A stretch of DNA of 64,000 nucleotides from Croceimicrobium hydrocarbonivorans (GTDB lineage Bacteria; Bacteroidota; Bacteroidia; Flavobacteriales; Schleiferiaceae), in the NCBI RefSeq assembly GCF_014524565.1, contig NZ_CP060139.1, positions 2,425,501 to 2,489,500 on the forward strand, read 5' to 3'. A program made the translations under genes and the position numbers. The notes below the pieces were generated by a model. The model did no database searches, was not told the origin of the DNA, and saw only the letters and a list, made by a program, of their open reading frames with translations. This document shows, piece after piece, positions 1-8,776 of the stretch (position 1 is its first letter; each line of letters opens with the position of its first letter).

Positions 1-1892
1 TTTTCCGATCGAAATAGGAAATGCAAGGGATGGTAGTCTTTCTCCAAATCCTTTTGCCAGGCAGCGGTATCGGAACCAATAAGAGCCAGCTCATAAAAAT
101 TGGGATCCTGATAAAGCGCTAAGCGTGACCAGTTGGCATAGGATTCACCATATTCCAAAAATTGGCTTTTAAGATGCCCTAAATTTTGCTGAGCTTGTTC
201 GGTCCAAAGGCTTTTGGCAAAGACTAAGCCCAGTTTAAATAAATTATGGGCCATGGTTGAATTGGCGGAAGGCATCACATTATCCTGGGTTTCCATGCCC
301 GGACTAATTAATTTTTCTCCGCTCATAGGTCGGGTGTAAAATAAGCCACTGCTGCGGTCTTCAAAATCCTGGCTTACTTTTTCTGTCCAGGCTTTCGCCT
401 GATGAAGATATTCCTCCTTAGCGCTGATTTGCCATAATTGAATAAAGGCTTCAATGCTAAAGGCATAATCTTCCAGCAGACCCTCAATATGAGCTTCACC
501 ATCCTGCCAGGCATGGAATAGCTGATGGGCATCACCGCTTTGATGCTCTAAAATCCATTGGGCCGTTTCCTCCGCTATTTTAAGATATTGATCCTGGCCT
601 GTTGCTCGATAAGTTTCGCAAGCAGCGCTAATCATCAAAGCATTCCAGCTACAAAGAGCCTTATTGTCCAGGCCAGGTTTAATGCGCTGCTCTCTTTCTT
701 TAAGTAGGATGTTTTGCCAGGTCTTAACCTTGACTTTTAAATCAGCTATTTCAATTCCAAAGCGATGGGCCAGGGCTTCCGCTGATTCTCTTCGCAGAAG
801 GATGTATTGACCATTTTCCCAATATCCATTTTCGTTAATGGAATAATAGGCGGCAAATAAGGCCCAGTCTGTTGCCGGAATAAGCTTTTGTAATTCGTCG
901 GCCGTCCAGATATAGTATTTTCCTTCTTCACCCTCGCTATCGGCATCCAAGGCAGAATACCAGGCTCCAGACTCGTCTCTCATCTCGCGAAGTAGAAAAT
1001 CCCAGCTTTGCTCCAGCACCTCCAAATAAAGTTCTTTTTTAAAATGGCGATAAGCTTTGCTGTAAAGCGCGATTAACTGCGCATTGTCGTAGAGCATCTT
1101 TTCAAAATGAGGAACCTTCCAAAGGGCATCTACCGAATAGCGGGCAAAACCACCACCGATTTGATCATAGATTCCGCCCATGGCCATTTTATCCAAACTA
1201 AATTCCACCTGATTAAGGGCAGCTTCATTTTGACGGCTTATTCCGTAATCGAGTAAATAGGACCAATTAACCGGCATGGGGAATTTCGGCGCTCTTTTGG
1301 TGCCCCCTTCTTCGAGGTCAAAGCTGCGTTGCCAAATCTTAAATTGACTATCCAGATCTTCAGGAGCAATTTCAAAAGGTCGACGTTCCAGGCTTAGGAG
1401 CATACTTTGTTGAATACCCTGGGTAAGCTGATCACCGTAATTGATAACCTGTTGTCGGTCTTCACGGTACATTTCGGCGAGCTGGCTTAATACTTTCAAC
1501 CATTGATCTTTGGGGACGTAAGTACCGCCCCAAATAGGTTTCCCATCGGGCAAGCATACCATGTTTAAAGGCCAGCCTCCTTGCCCTTTCATTAGTTGAA
1601 GGGCACGCATATAAATTTCGTCAATGTCGGGTCTTTCCTCCCGATCTACTTTTATGGAAATGAAATCTTGATTCATCACCAGCGCAGCATCTTCCTGCTC
1701 AAAAACTTCTCGCTCCATCACGTGGCACCAATGGCAGGCACTGTATCCAATGCTTAAAATAATAAGTCGGTCGGTTTCAATGGTCTTCTCAATAAGCTCT
1801 GCCGACCATTCTTGCCAATGTACAGGATTGCTGGCATGCTGTTTCAGATAAGGGCTTTTGGCAGATTTAAGGACATTTTGATCCAGAAACAT
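1..1892 (-). CDS. DUF255/YyaL-type thioredoxin-domain protein, partial (C-terminus off the left edge)
   Basis: The minus-strand reading frame starts with ATG at 1892 and stays open to base 1, giving about 630 residues of a family usually near 670-700 aa. The N-terminus contains SPYLKQHASNPVHW and then a CHWC thioredoxin-like motif at residues 53-56, followed by VDREERPDID; these are hallmarks of the DUF255/spermatogenesis-associated protein 20 family. The remainder should be the alpha/alpha-barrel glycoside-hydrolase-like domain (family knowledge). Biochemical function is unsettled; a redox or sugar-related role is only suggested by the fold. It is divergent from the phosphate permease gene, with 134 bp between the two starts. 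Confidence 0.9.
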   Translation of the reverse strand, partial: MFLDQNVLKSAKSPYLKQHASNPVHWQEWSAELIEKTIETDRLIILSIGYSACHWCHVMEREVFEQEDAALVMNQDFISIKVDREERPDIDEIYMRALQLMKGQGGWPLNMVCLPDGKPIWGGTYVPKDQWLKVLSQLAEMYREDRQQVINYGDQLTQGIQQSMLLSLERRPFEIAPEDLDSQFKIWQRSFDLEEGGTKRAPKFPMPVNWSYLLDYGISRQNEAALNQVEFSLDKMAMGGIYDQIGGGFARYSVDALWKVPHFEKMLYDNAQLIALYSKAYRHFKKELYLEVLEQSWDFLLREMRDESGAWYSALDADSEGEEGKYYIWTADELQKLIPATDWALFAAYYSINENGYWENGQYILLRRESAEALAHRFGIEIADLKVKVKTWQNILLKEREQRIKPGLDNKALCSWNALMISAACETYRATGQDQYLKIAEETAQWILEHQSGDAHQLFHAWQDGEAHIEGLLEDYAFSIEAFIQLWQISAKEEYLHQAKAWTEKVSQDFEDRSSGLFYTRPMSGEKLISPGMETQDNVMPSANSTMAHNLFKLGLVFAKSLWTEQAQQNLGHLKSQFLEYGESYANWSRLALYQDPNFYELALIGSDTAAWQKDLEKDYHPLHFLFRSE

Positions 1893-2026
1893 CACGATGA
1901 AATTTGAGACCAAGGTAAGCTCAAATGCTTGGATAGTATTTATTGCCTAAGCTTTTGCTCTCTTAACTTGGAGATAACATTAGAATTCAAAATTTGCAAA
2001 CAATCTAAGATGCACGGCATATCCTT

Positions 2027-3565
2027 ATGGACATATACTTAATTCTTGTCATTGCCCTTCTCATTCTGGCCATTGGAGATCTGGTAGTAGGGGTTAGTAA
2101 CGATGCTGTGAACTTCTTGACTTCTGCAATTGGCTCTCGTGTAGCCACGCAAAGAACGATATTAATCATAGCCGCAGCGGGGGTTTTTGCCGGAGCCGCA
2201 TTTTCGAGTGGTATGATGGAGGTGGCCCGAAAGGGAATCTTCAATCCTAGTTTTTTCAGTTTTGCGGATGTGATGATCATCTTCATGGCGGTGATGATTA
2301 CCGATATCATCTTATTGGATGCCTTCAATAGCTTTGGTATGCCCACCAGTACCACGGTTTCCATAGTTTTCGAATTATTGGGGGCCAGTGTAATGGTAGG
2401 TTGGTTGATGTTGCGTCGTGGTGAGCATCAAGAACTGGAATTACTGGACTTGATCAATACCAGCAAGGCAGGCCAGATTATAGCCGGGATATTTATATCT
2501 ATAGGGGTCGCCTTTAGCGTAGGGGCCTTATCACAATGGGTTTCCCGCCTGTGGTTTACCTTCAATATTCGTCGGGGTGTAAAAAAATACGGGGCTCTCT
2601 TTGCCGGAATCTGTATGACCATAATCATATACTTCTTGGTAATCAAAGGAATTAAAGGAGCTCAGTTCGGTGGAGATATCAGCGCCTTTTTCATGAAGAA
2701 TGCATTGGTAATTGTGGCGGGCTCTTTCCTCTTCAGCACGATTGTATTATTTGCCTTGCAACGTCTGTTCGATGTGAACCCACTTAAAATTGTAGTATTG
2801 GCCGGAACCTTTGCTTTGGCAATGGCTTTTGCGGGTAACGATTTGGTGAATTTTATTGGGGTGCCTATTACCGGCTATCAATCCTACAATATGTGGCAAG
2901 ACTCTGGTTTAGCGGCGGAGGCTTTTAGTATGAGCTCATTAGCCGAAGCGGTGCAAACTCCAAAAGAATTACTTTTTATCGCCGGCTTAATTATGGTGGT
3001 TACCCTCTGGTTTTCAGCGAAAGCAAGAAAGGTTACCGATACCTCCGTGAAATTAGGATCACAGGGTGCCGTAGATGAGCGTTTTAAGCCCAATATGATT
3101 TCCAGCGGAATTATTTCGGTGGCCACTGGTTTTTCCAATTTCTTTACTGCTGTGGTTCCCAATCGTGCCTTAGAAAGAATTGACGCACGCTTTAAGTTTG
3201 AAGAAGTTACTGAGAAGGATCGTCCTGCCTTTGACTTGCTAAGGGCTGCCGTAAACTTGGTTATTGCCAGTATCTTAATTGCATTCGCATCCAGCTTAAA
3301 GCTGCCTCTTTCTACTACCTATGTTTCCTTTATGGTGGCTATGGGAGCAAGTTTGGCGGATCGGGCCTGGGGTGCAGGCAGCGCTCCTTATCGAGTGGCT
3401 GGAGTAGTGAATGTAATTGGAGGTTGGTTCCTTACCGCTATTGTGGCTTTTGTTGCTTCGGCACTGATTGCCCTCTTAATCAATATGGGCGGAAATTGGG
3501 TGGCCGTGGGATTGTTTCTAGTGGCGTTAGCCGCCTTATTGCACAGTAACCGTCGTAAGAAATAA
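2027..3565 (+). CDS. Inorganic phosphate transporter, PiT/Pho4 family
   Basis: This 512-aa protein is strongly hydrophobic, with roughly ten or more membrane spans. It carries the two inverted PiT signature repeats: GVSNDAVNFLTSAIGS near residue 22 and GNDLVNFIGVPI near residue 270, each with the conserved ND pair that in this family binds phosphate and the coupling cation. An inserted region between the halves is longer than in E. coli PitA, as in other Bacteroidota homologues. It probably imports phosphate by cation symport in the inner membrane. It stands alone, convergent with the dipeptidase gene and separated from it by a shared hairpin. Substrate (phosphate versus another oxyanion) is inferred from family. 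Confidence 0.93.
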   Translation: MDIYLILVIALLILAIGDLVVGVSNDAVNFLTSAIGSRVATQRTILIIAAAGVFAGAAFSSGMMEVARKGIFNPSFFSFADVMIIFMAVMITDIILLDAFNSFGMPTSTTVSIVFELLGASVMVGWLMLRRGEHQELELLDLINTSKAGQIIAGIFISIGVAFSVGALSQWVSRLWFTFNIRRGVKKYGALFAGICMTIIIYFLVIKGIKGAQFGGDISAFFMKNALVIVAGSFLFSTIVLFALQRLFDVNPLKIVVLAGTFALAMAFAGNDLVNFIGVPITGYQSYNMWQDSGLAAEAFSMSSLAEAVQTPKELLFIAGLIMVVTLWFSAKARKVTDTSVKLGSQGAVDERFKPNMISSGIISVATGFSNFFTAVVPNRALERIDARFKFEEVTEKDRPAFDLLRAAVNLVIASILIAFASSLKLPLSTTYVSFMVAMGASLADRAWGAGSAPYRVAGVVNVIGGWFLTAIVAFVASALIALLINMGGNWVAVGLFLVALAALLHSNRRKK

Positions 3566-3568
3566 AAA

Positions 3569-3599
3569 AAACCGCCAAGCCCTTTCGGACCGGCGGTTT
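3569..3599. terminator. Bidirectional Rho-independent terminator between PiT and M20 genes
   Basis: An 8-bp perfect stem (aaaccgcc at 3569-3576 with ggcggttt at 3592-3599) lies 3 bp after the PiT stop codon and about 20 bp past the end of the convergent dipeptidase gene. On the minus strand the stem runs into a strong U tract; on the plus strand the tract is weaker. It probably stops both transcripts. Confidence 0.8.
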
Positions 3600-3620
3600 C
3601 AGTAGACTTTTGTATTTCTA

Positions 3621-5012
3621 TTATTCGCTTTTCAGCGCAGCAAAATGCTTAAAGAAATGAGGGATGGTTTCGATTCCCTTGTAGTAGTTGAATAAGCCAT
3701 AGTGCTCATTAGGCGAGTGAATAGCGTCGCTATCCAAACCAAAGCCCATCAGGATACTTTTAAGGCCTAATTCCTTTTCAAATAAGGCCACAATAGGAAT
3801 ACTGCCACCACTGCGCACGGGCACAGGAGTTTTTCCAAAACTATCTTCCATGGCTTTGCTTGCAGCTCTATAGCCCGGATCGTCGGTTGGCGAAACATAA
3901 GGCAATCCACCGTGATGAGGGGTCACTTCCACCTTCACAGACTTAGGGGCAATCGCTTCAAAATGCTTTTGGAAAAGCTCAGTGATTTTCCCGGGTTCTT
4001 GATGAGGTACCAGACGCATGGAAATTTTGGCTTTAGCCCAAGATGGAATTACCGTTTTGGCACCTTCACCCTGATAGCCTCCCCAAATACCATTAACATC
4101 TAAGGTTGGGCGGATAGAAGCACGTTCCATGGTGCTGTAACCTAATTCGCCATCAACATCGCTAAGATCAAGGGCCTTTTTGTAATTATCCAAATTGAAG
4201 GGGGCCTTAGCCATTGCTTCTCTTTCGGCATCACTAAGTTCCTGAACATCTTCGTAGAAACCCGGAATGGTGATATGCTTATTGTCATCCTGCAGGCTGG
4301 CAATCATATTGGTCAAAACGTTGATGGGGTTGGCCACCGCACCACCGTAAAGTCCGGAGTGTAAATCGCGATTGGGTCCGGTAACTTTTACCTCCACATA
4401 GCTTAAACCACGCAGGCCGGTAGTAATGCTAGGACTGTCGTTAGCGATCATTCCGGTATCCGAAATCAGGATCACATCAGCGGCTAATTTCTCTTGATTG
4501 CGACTTACGAACCAACCTAAATTTTCGGAACCTACTTCTTCTTCCCCTTCAATCATGAACTTTACATTGCAAGCTAAGGTTCCAGTCTGGTTCATTACTT
4601 CCAGAGCTTTTACATGCATAAACATTTGGCCCTTATCATCACAGGCACCGCGGGCAAAAATGGCTCCATCGGGGTGAATTTCGGTTTTGCGAATTACTGG
4701 CTCAAAAGGCTCGGTAGTCCATAAATCCAGAGGATCGGGTGGTTGTACATCGTAGTGGCCATATACCAATACCGTGGGTAAAGAAGGGTCTACAATTTTA
4801 TCAGCATAAACGATGGGATAGCCGGGGGTCTCACAAATTTCAACGTTCTCGGCACCTGCTTTACGAAGGCTTTCCGCCACCGCATCAGCAGTTTTTAAAA
4901 CATCATTTTTATAGGCACTATCGGCCGAAATACTGGGAATGCGCAGTAATTCAAAAAGCTCTTCTACAAAGCGCTCTTTATTCTGCTCAAGGTATTCTTT
5001 TTGAGAGGACAT
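3621..5012 (-). CDS. M20 family metallodipeptidase (CNDP/DapE-like)
   Basis: A 463-aa cytosolic protein with the full metal-binding pattern of M20 peptidases: GHYDVQP (His near 86), RGACDDKGQ (bridging Asp near 125), IEGEEEVGS (catalytic Glu near 157), a downstream Asp in LISDTG, and a C-terminal His in SDAIHSPNEH. The dimerisation lid lies between, beginning around VKVTGPNRDLHSG. The family hydrolyses dipeptides and short peptides with two zinc or manganese ions. Length and motif order match the beta-Ala-His/CNDP-like dipeptidase group. No signal peptide is present. It is a single gene facing the PiT permease. Confidence 0.93.
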   Translation of the reverse strand: MSSQKEYLEQNKERFVEELFELLRIPSISADSAYKNDVLKTADAVAESLRKAGAENVEICETPGYPIVYADKIVDPSLPTVLVYGHYDVQPPDPLDLWTTEPFEPVIRKTEIHPDGAIFARGACDDKGQMFMHVKALEVMNQTGTLACNVKFMIEGEEEVGSENLGWFVSRNQEKLAADVILISDTGMIANDSPSITTGLRGLSYVEVKVTGPNRDLHSGLYGGAVANPINVLTNMIASLQDDNKHITIPGFYEDVQELSDAEREAMAKAPFNLDNYKKALDLSDVDGELGYSTMERASIRPTLDVNGIWGGYQGEGAKTVIPSWAKAKISMRLVPHQEPGKITELFQKHFEAIAPKSVKVEVTPHHGGLPYVSPTDDPGYRAASKAMEDSFGKTPVPVRSGGSIPIVALFEKELGLKSILMGFGLDSDAIHSPNEHYGLFNYYKGIETIPHFFKHFAALKSE

Positions 5013-5164
5013 TAAATAAGGATTTGTGTAAAGGTAAGGCTCATTTGAGAATTAGCTAAAAGCCCCTTAATAAGCTTTGGGCTTTTATTTTTTTGATGAT
5101 GAATTTGGCCTGCGATTTAATTTCGATCTTCACAATTCTTCAAAGCAAAAGAGCTTAAAATGGT

Positions 5165-5509
5165 ATGAGAGTTTTCTTAATCGACTTTTCTTCAGAGCAG
5201 AAATGGGCAAGGCAGATTGATCAAATAGCCGGATTGGAATTTCATTGTGAAAATCAGGATGGTGCACAGGCCTATAGGGATGTGGCTCTGCTTGAGCCCG
5301 ATTTAGTTCTAGTTAATATGGCGGCCAAAGCCAGTCACGGAAAGCAAAGTGCCCAAGCTATTTTAAAGCGGAAGAAGACTGCTCAAATTCCTTTTTATTT
5401 TTTAGACTGCCCGGTTGATTATGTCGAAACTTGCGGGGCTTTAGGTCAATTGTTAAGCTCCGAGGAGCTACCCAGAGATTTGGAGGGATTTAGATCCTTA
5501 GTCCAATAA
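5165..5509 (+). CDS. Small hypothetical protein with receiver-like pattern
   Basis: A 114-aa soluble protein of unknown function. The start (MRVFLIDFSSEQ), alternating hydrophobic stretches (ALLEPDLVLVNMA) and a later PFYFLDCPVDYVE resemble the alpha/beta repeat of a response-regulator receiver domain, but the usual acidic pair after strand 1 is reduced and no DxxMP phosphorylation motif is present. If it is a receiver fold it is a degenerate, non-phosphorylated one. It lies 29 bp upstream of the kelch protein gene and may share its transcript. I do not recognise the family. Confidence 0.6.
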   Translation: MRVFLIDFSSEQKWARQIDQIAGLEFHCENQDGAQAYRDVALLEPDLVLVNMAAKASHGKQSAQAILKRKKTAQIPFYFLDCPVDYVETCGALGQLLSSEELPRDLEGFRSLVQ

Positions 5510-5538
5510 GTACAAAGGCCTTTCGTTTGATTCTTGCC

Positions 5539-6612
5539 ATGCGTACTTTGCTTATTCTCCTTCTTTTATTACCAGGTCTAAGAGCCCAAAATTGGCAGTC
5601 TCTGGCGGATTATCCGGGTATTGCGGTGGATGATGCTTCGGCATTTAGCATTGGCGATTCCGCTTATTTTGGTGCAGGCTTAACATCCTGGTGGGCTCCA
5701 CGCGCCAATTTCTTTGGTTTGGATTTACAGAATTATCAATGGTTCCCAATTGCTGCTTTGCCTGCAGGAAAAGAGCGACATTATGCCGCTGCTTTTAGTA
5801 CCAAGAGTCATGGATATTTGTTTGGCGGTTACAATGGTCAGAACTTCTTAAATGACCTTTGGCGCTACGATCCTCAATTAGATCAATGGACAGAATTAAG
5901 TCCCATGCCCGATTCAGGAAGATCGGGGATGGCTTGTTTTCGACTTGGTGATACAGCCTATTTTGTGGGGGGTAAGAATGATTCGAATTATGCTTTAGCA
6001 GAAGTATGGGCTTATGCTATAAGTTCAGACACCTGGCATCAATTGCAGGATTTTCCATTTGGCGCTCGCTGGGCGGCCTCAGCCACGGCATTTAATGGAA
6101 GTGGCTATTTGTTGTTTGGTCGTAATGAGCAGGATGAATTTCAAAAAGGCTTTTACTCTTATCATCCACAAAGGGATCAATGGACCCATTTATCCAACTT
6201 TATGGGATCGGGTCGTTCGCATGCCTCTTTGCAGAGGATAGGGGCTGAGTTATATGCAGGTTTTGGCATCGATAGTGCGGGAAATTATTATTCCGATTTG
6301 CAGATATACGATAGCCTCAGTCAAAGCTGGCAGAACCTTAATGCTATTCCAGGTGCAGCTCGCAAGGGCGGCATGGCAATTAGCACGGAAGGTAAATTTA
6401 TTTACTGCACCGGGATTATTTCAGGAGGGCAATGGTCTAAAGAAACCTGGCTTTTTGAGGCTCAGTTGGGACTAGCGGAAAATAAGTCTAAAGGAAATCG
6501 AAAGCTTCTTCAAATAGTAGATCTTTTGGGAAGACCTATTTCGGAGGAAGCGAAGGGTATTCAAATTTGGCTTTACTCTGATGGTAGTAGTGAAAAGCAT
6601 TGGTGCCCCTAA
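5539..6612 (+). CDS. Secreted kelch-repeat beta-propeller protein with short T9SS-like tail
   Basis: The frame extends to a TTG at 5527, but ATG 5539 places the signal peptide (MRTLLILLLLLPGLRAQ) at the very N-terminus, so it is preferred; this gives 357 aa. The body is made of kelch repeats (for example HGYLFGGYNGQNFLNDLWRY and TAYFVGGKNDSNYALAEVW) that should fold into a beta-propeller. The C-terminus has LLQIVDLLGRPI followed by IQIWLYSDGSSEKHW, a pattern common at the end of T9SS-exported proteins, though the canonical YPNP box is missing. It probably acts at the cell surface or outside the cell; ligand unknown. The GH10 lipoprotein gene follows 54 bp later. Confidence 0.82.
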   Translation: MRTLLILLLLLPGLRAQNWQSLADYPGIAVDDASAFSIGDSAYFGAGLTSWWAPRANFFGLDLQNYQWFPIAALPAGKERHYAAAFSTKSHGYLFGGYNGQNFLNDLWRYDPQLDQWTELSPMPDSGRSGMACFRLGDTAYFVGGKNDSNYALAEVWAYAISSDTWHQLQDFPFGARWAASATAFNGSGYLLFGRNEQDEFQKGFYSYHPQRDQWTHLSNFMGSGRSHASLQRIGAELYAGFGIDSAGNYYSDLQIYDSLSQSWQNLNAIPGAARKGGMAISTEGKFIYCTGIISGGQWSKETWLFEAQLGLAENKSKGNRKLLQIVDLLGRPISEEAKGIQIWLYSDGSSEKHWCP

Positions 6613-6666
6613 GATTTTTTGAAATCCTAAGCGAAGGCTTATCTTCCCTTTATCAAATAAACGCGA

Positions 6667-7701
6667 TTGTACCGAAAGCTTCTGATACTGTTGATATTGG
6701 CGGTTGCCTGTAAACCCAAGCAAACTGAATCTTGCGCTTTGCAGCCCGCTTTGTATCAGTTATCCGATTTTCCAATTGGCTGTGCCGTCGATCTAAATAA
6801 GCTGGATTATAATCCGACCTATGCTCAGTTATTAGGGCAGCAGTTTAACCAGCTTAGCCCTGAAAACATAATGAAGCCTGAGCACATTCATCCCCAGCCT
6901 AATTATTACCATTGGTCTGAGGTGGATAGCCTGCTTAGCTATTGCCAAAAGGAGCATAAAAGCCTGCATGGTCATACCTTAATTTGGCATCAACAACTTC
7001 CACCTTGGATGGAAGAATTTGAAGGTACCACAGCCGAATGGGAAGCAATGTTTAAGGATCATATTCAAAGTATTTGTAGGCATTTCAAAGGAAAGGTTCG
7101 GGCTTGGGATGTGGTAAATGAGGCTTTTAATGAAGATGGAACCTTGCGCAATTCTATTTGGAAGCAGCATTTAGGGGCCGCTTATATTGAAAAGGCTTTT
7201 CGCTATGCCCATGAGGCGGATCCGGATGCGCTCTTGTTCTACAATGATTTTAACCTGGCTATAAATCCCAAGAAAAGAGCAGCTGTTTTAAGCTTGCTGA
7301 AGAATTTGAAGCAGCGCGGCCTTGCCCTTGATGGCATAGGATTGCAAATGCATATTTCAATAGCCTTTCCTGAGAATAGAGTGATTGAATCAGCCTTTCA
7401 AGATTTTTCGAAAGCTGGTTTTTTGGTGCATATATCTGAACTGGATATTTCGGTAAACCCTTATGGGGGCGACTTTCAAGCTGGCGCTGAAATCTGGGAA
7501 CGCCAGGCGCAAAAGCTAGCTGCGGTAATTAGCTTGTATAAGCAGATAGAAAACTCCCAACGCTATGGAATCACGTTTTGGGGATTAAGTGATGCGGATA
7601 GTTGGATTCCCAGCGCCTTTAATCGAAAGGATTATCCATTACTCTTTGATGGGAATTATCAAGCGAAAGCTGCCTATTGTAAAATGAAAGAAAGTTTATG
7701 A
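6667..7701 (+). CDS. Glycoside hydrolase family 10 endo-1,4-beta-xylanase, lipoprotein
   Basis: A 344-aa GH10 enzyme. HGHTLIWHQQLPPW (101-114), WDVVNEAF with acid/base Glu near 152, and HISELDISV with nucleophile Glu near 258 are the family catalytic signatures; both catalytic residues are present. The N-terminus reads MYRKLLILLILAVAC, a lipoprotein signal with Cys 15, predicting membrane anchoring. The only start that includes this signal is a TTG at 6667, so translation may be modest. It should cleave internal xylan bonds. Unusually for this phylum no SusC/SusD pair or other xylan enzymes are nearby; its partners are a kelch protein upstream and an overlapping small beta-barrel gene downstream. 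Confidence 0.93.
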   Translation: MYRKLLILLILAVACKPKQTESCALQPALYQLSDFPIGCAVDLNKLDYNPTYAQLLGQQFNQLSPENIMKPEHIHPQPNYYHWSEVDSLLSYCQKEHKSLHGHTLIWHQQLPPWMEEFEGTTAEWEAMFKDHIQSICRHFKGKVRAWDVVNEAFNEDGTLRNSIWKQHLGAAYIEKAFRYAHEADPDALLFYNDFNLAINPKKRAAVLSLLKNLKQRGLALDGIGLQMHISIAFPENRVIESAFQDFSKAGFLVHISELDISVNPYGGDFQAGAEIWERQAQKLAAVISLYKQIENSQRYGITFWGLSDADSWIPSAFNRKDYPLLFDGNYQAKAAYCKMKESL

Positions 7702-8138
7702 AGCTGCGAACTTTAATCTTAGTCCTTTTTATGATGCTAATGGTTCAAAAGGCTTGGGCTCAAGTTTCGGTGGGCTATTATCCTTTTCAATCTACTTTGA
7801 GTATCGCTACCGATACGGAGAAACTTATCTGGGCTGATATTCGAATTGAATCCAATAGTTTTTACGGCAATCTAAATTCAGAATTGGATTTGATGTGGAA
7901 TTGGAAGCGGAGTGATTGGGTGAATTATTACAGCGGACTAGGTTGGAATTTTGCTCCCTTTGCCGGAGCTTCAGATTTGGAATTTACGAATGGCTATGTA
8001 TTAGCCTCCGGAGTACGCATTAAACCCTGGGCAGCTCATCGAAACTTTCAAGTCCTCTTTGAAGTGGGACCCTATGTAAATCGTCAATTTGACGGAGGAA
8101 TATTTCGCACCAGTTTAGGCCTGGCTTATAATTGGTGA
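7698..8138 (+). CDS. Small outer-membrane-like protein co-translated with the xylanase
   Basis: A 146-aa protein with signal peptide MKLRTLILVLFMMLMVQKAWAQ. The mature part alternates aromatic and polar residues (WADIRIESNSFYGNLNSELDLMWNW, LGWNFAPFAG) and ends in an aromatic residue (GLAYNW), which suggests a small outer-membrane beta-barrel. Its ATG overlaps the xylanase stop (ATGA, 4 nt), so the two are translationally coupled. I do not recognise the family; a role connected with the xylanase is inferred only from this coupling. Confidence 0.75.
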   Translation: MKLRTLILVLFMMLMVQKAWAQVSVGYYPFQSTLSIATDTEKLIWADIRIESNSFYGNLNSELDLMWNWKRSDWVNYYSGLGWNFAPFAGASDLEFTNGYVLASGVRIKPWAAHRNFQVLFEVGPYVNRQFDGGIFRTSLGLAYNW

Positions 8139-8226
8139 ATAATCGGAAAAATTACTTTTCCCTTAATCTTTCCGCTAGCTCTATTGCTTACATTTCAAAG
8201 ACTGTAGTAACCTAAATATATCCAAT

Positions 8227-8664
8227 ATGACCACCGTAAATGTATACCTCACTTTTAATGGCAATTGCGAAGAGGCCTTTAATTTTTACCGTTCCATTTT
8301 TGGAGGTGAATTCGCTATGTTTTCCCGTTTCAATGAGATGCCCTCTGATGAAGGAAATCAAATGCCGGAGGAAGAAGGAAACCGAATTATGCACGTGGGT
8401 TTGCCTATCAGTAAGGAAACCATGCTAATGGGGAGTGATACCGGTGGAGAATGGGCGGCAAATTTTCAGACAGGGAATAATTTCTCTATTTCTGTAAGTA
8501 CTGATAGTCGTGCTAAGGCCGACCAGTATTTCAATGATTTGGCAGTAGGAGGTCAGGTAATTATGCCCATGAATGATACCTTTTGGGGGGATTATTTTGG
8601 GATGTGTGTAGATCAATTCGGAATTAACTGGATGGTCGGTTTTAATGCGGAGATTGCTAGATAA
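8227..8664 (+). CDS. VOC superfamily (PhnB/glyoxalase-like) protein
   Basis: A 145-aa cytosolic protein starting TVNVYLTFNGNCEEAFNFYRSIFGGEF, the standard opening of PhnB-type vicinal oxygen chelate proteins, and ending in DYFGMCVDQFGINWMVGF, the typical second half. These two-beta-alpha-beta-module proteins include glyoxalases, bleomycin-resistance proteins and 3-demethylubiquinone-methyltransferase-like members; the substrate cannot be told from sequence. The gene stands alone between the xylanase operon and a T9SS gene. Confidence 0.9.
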   Translation: MTTVNVYLTFNGNCEEAFNFYRSIFGGEFAMFSRFNEMPSDEGNQMPEEEGNRIMHVGLPISKETMLMGSDTGGEWAANFQTGNNFSISVSTDSRAKADQYFNDLAVGGQVIMPMNDTFWGDYFGMCVDQFGINWMVGFNAEIAR

Positions 8665-8776
8665 TTAGGAGAAGGGTTTTAAGGGGCTGTTTTTCATTGA
8701 TTTAAAATTGGTTAACTTCAGGCATCTGTATTTACCTCTGACTGGGTATTGCCCTTCAGCCTTTATTTATGCCCCT

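Noticed and set aside
5165-5509. Functional response regulator
   Set aside because: The receiver-like pattern lacks the phospho-acceptor Asp context and the switch residues.
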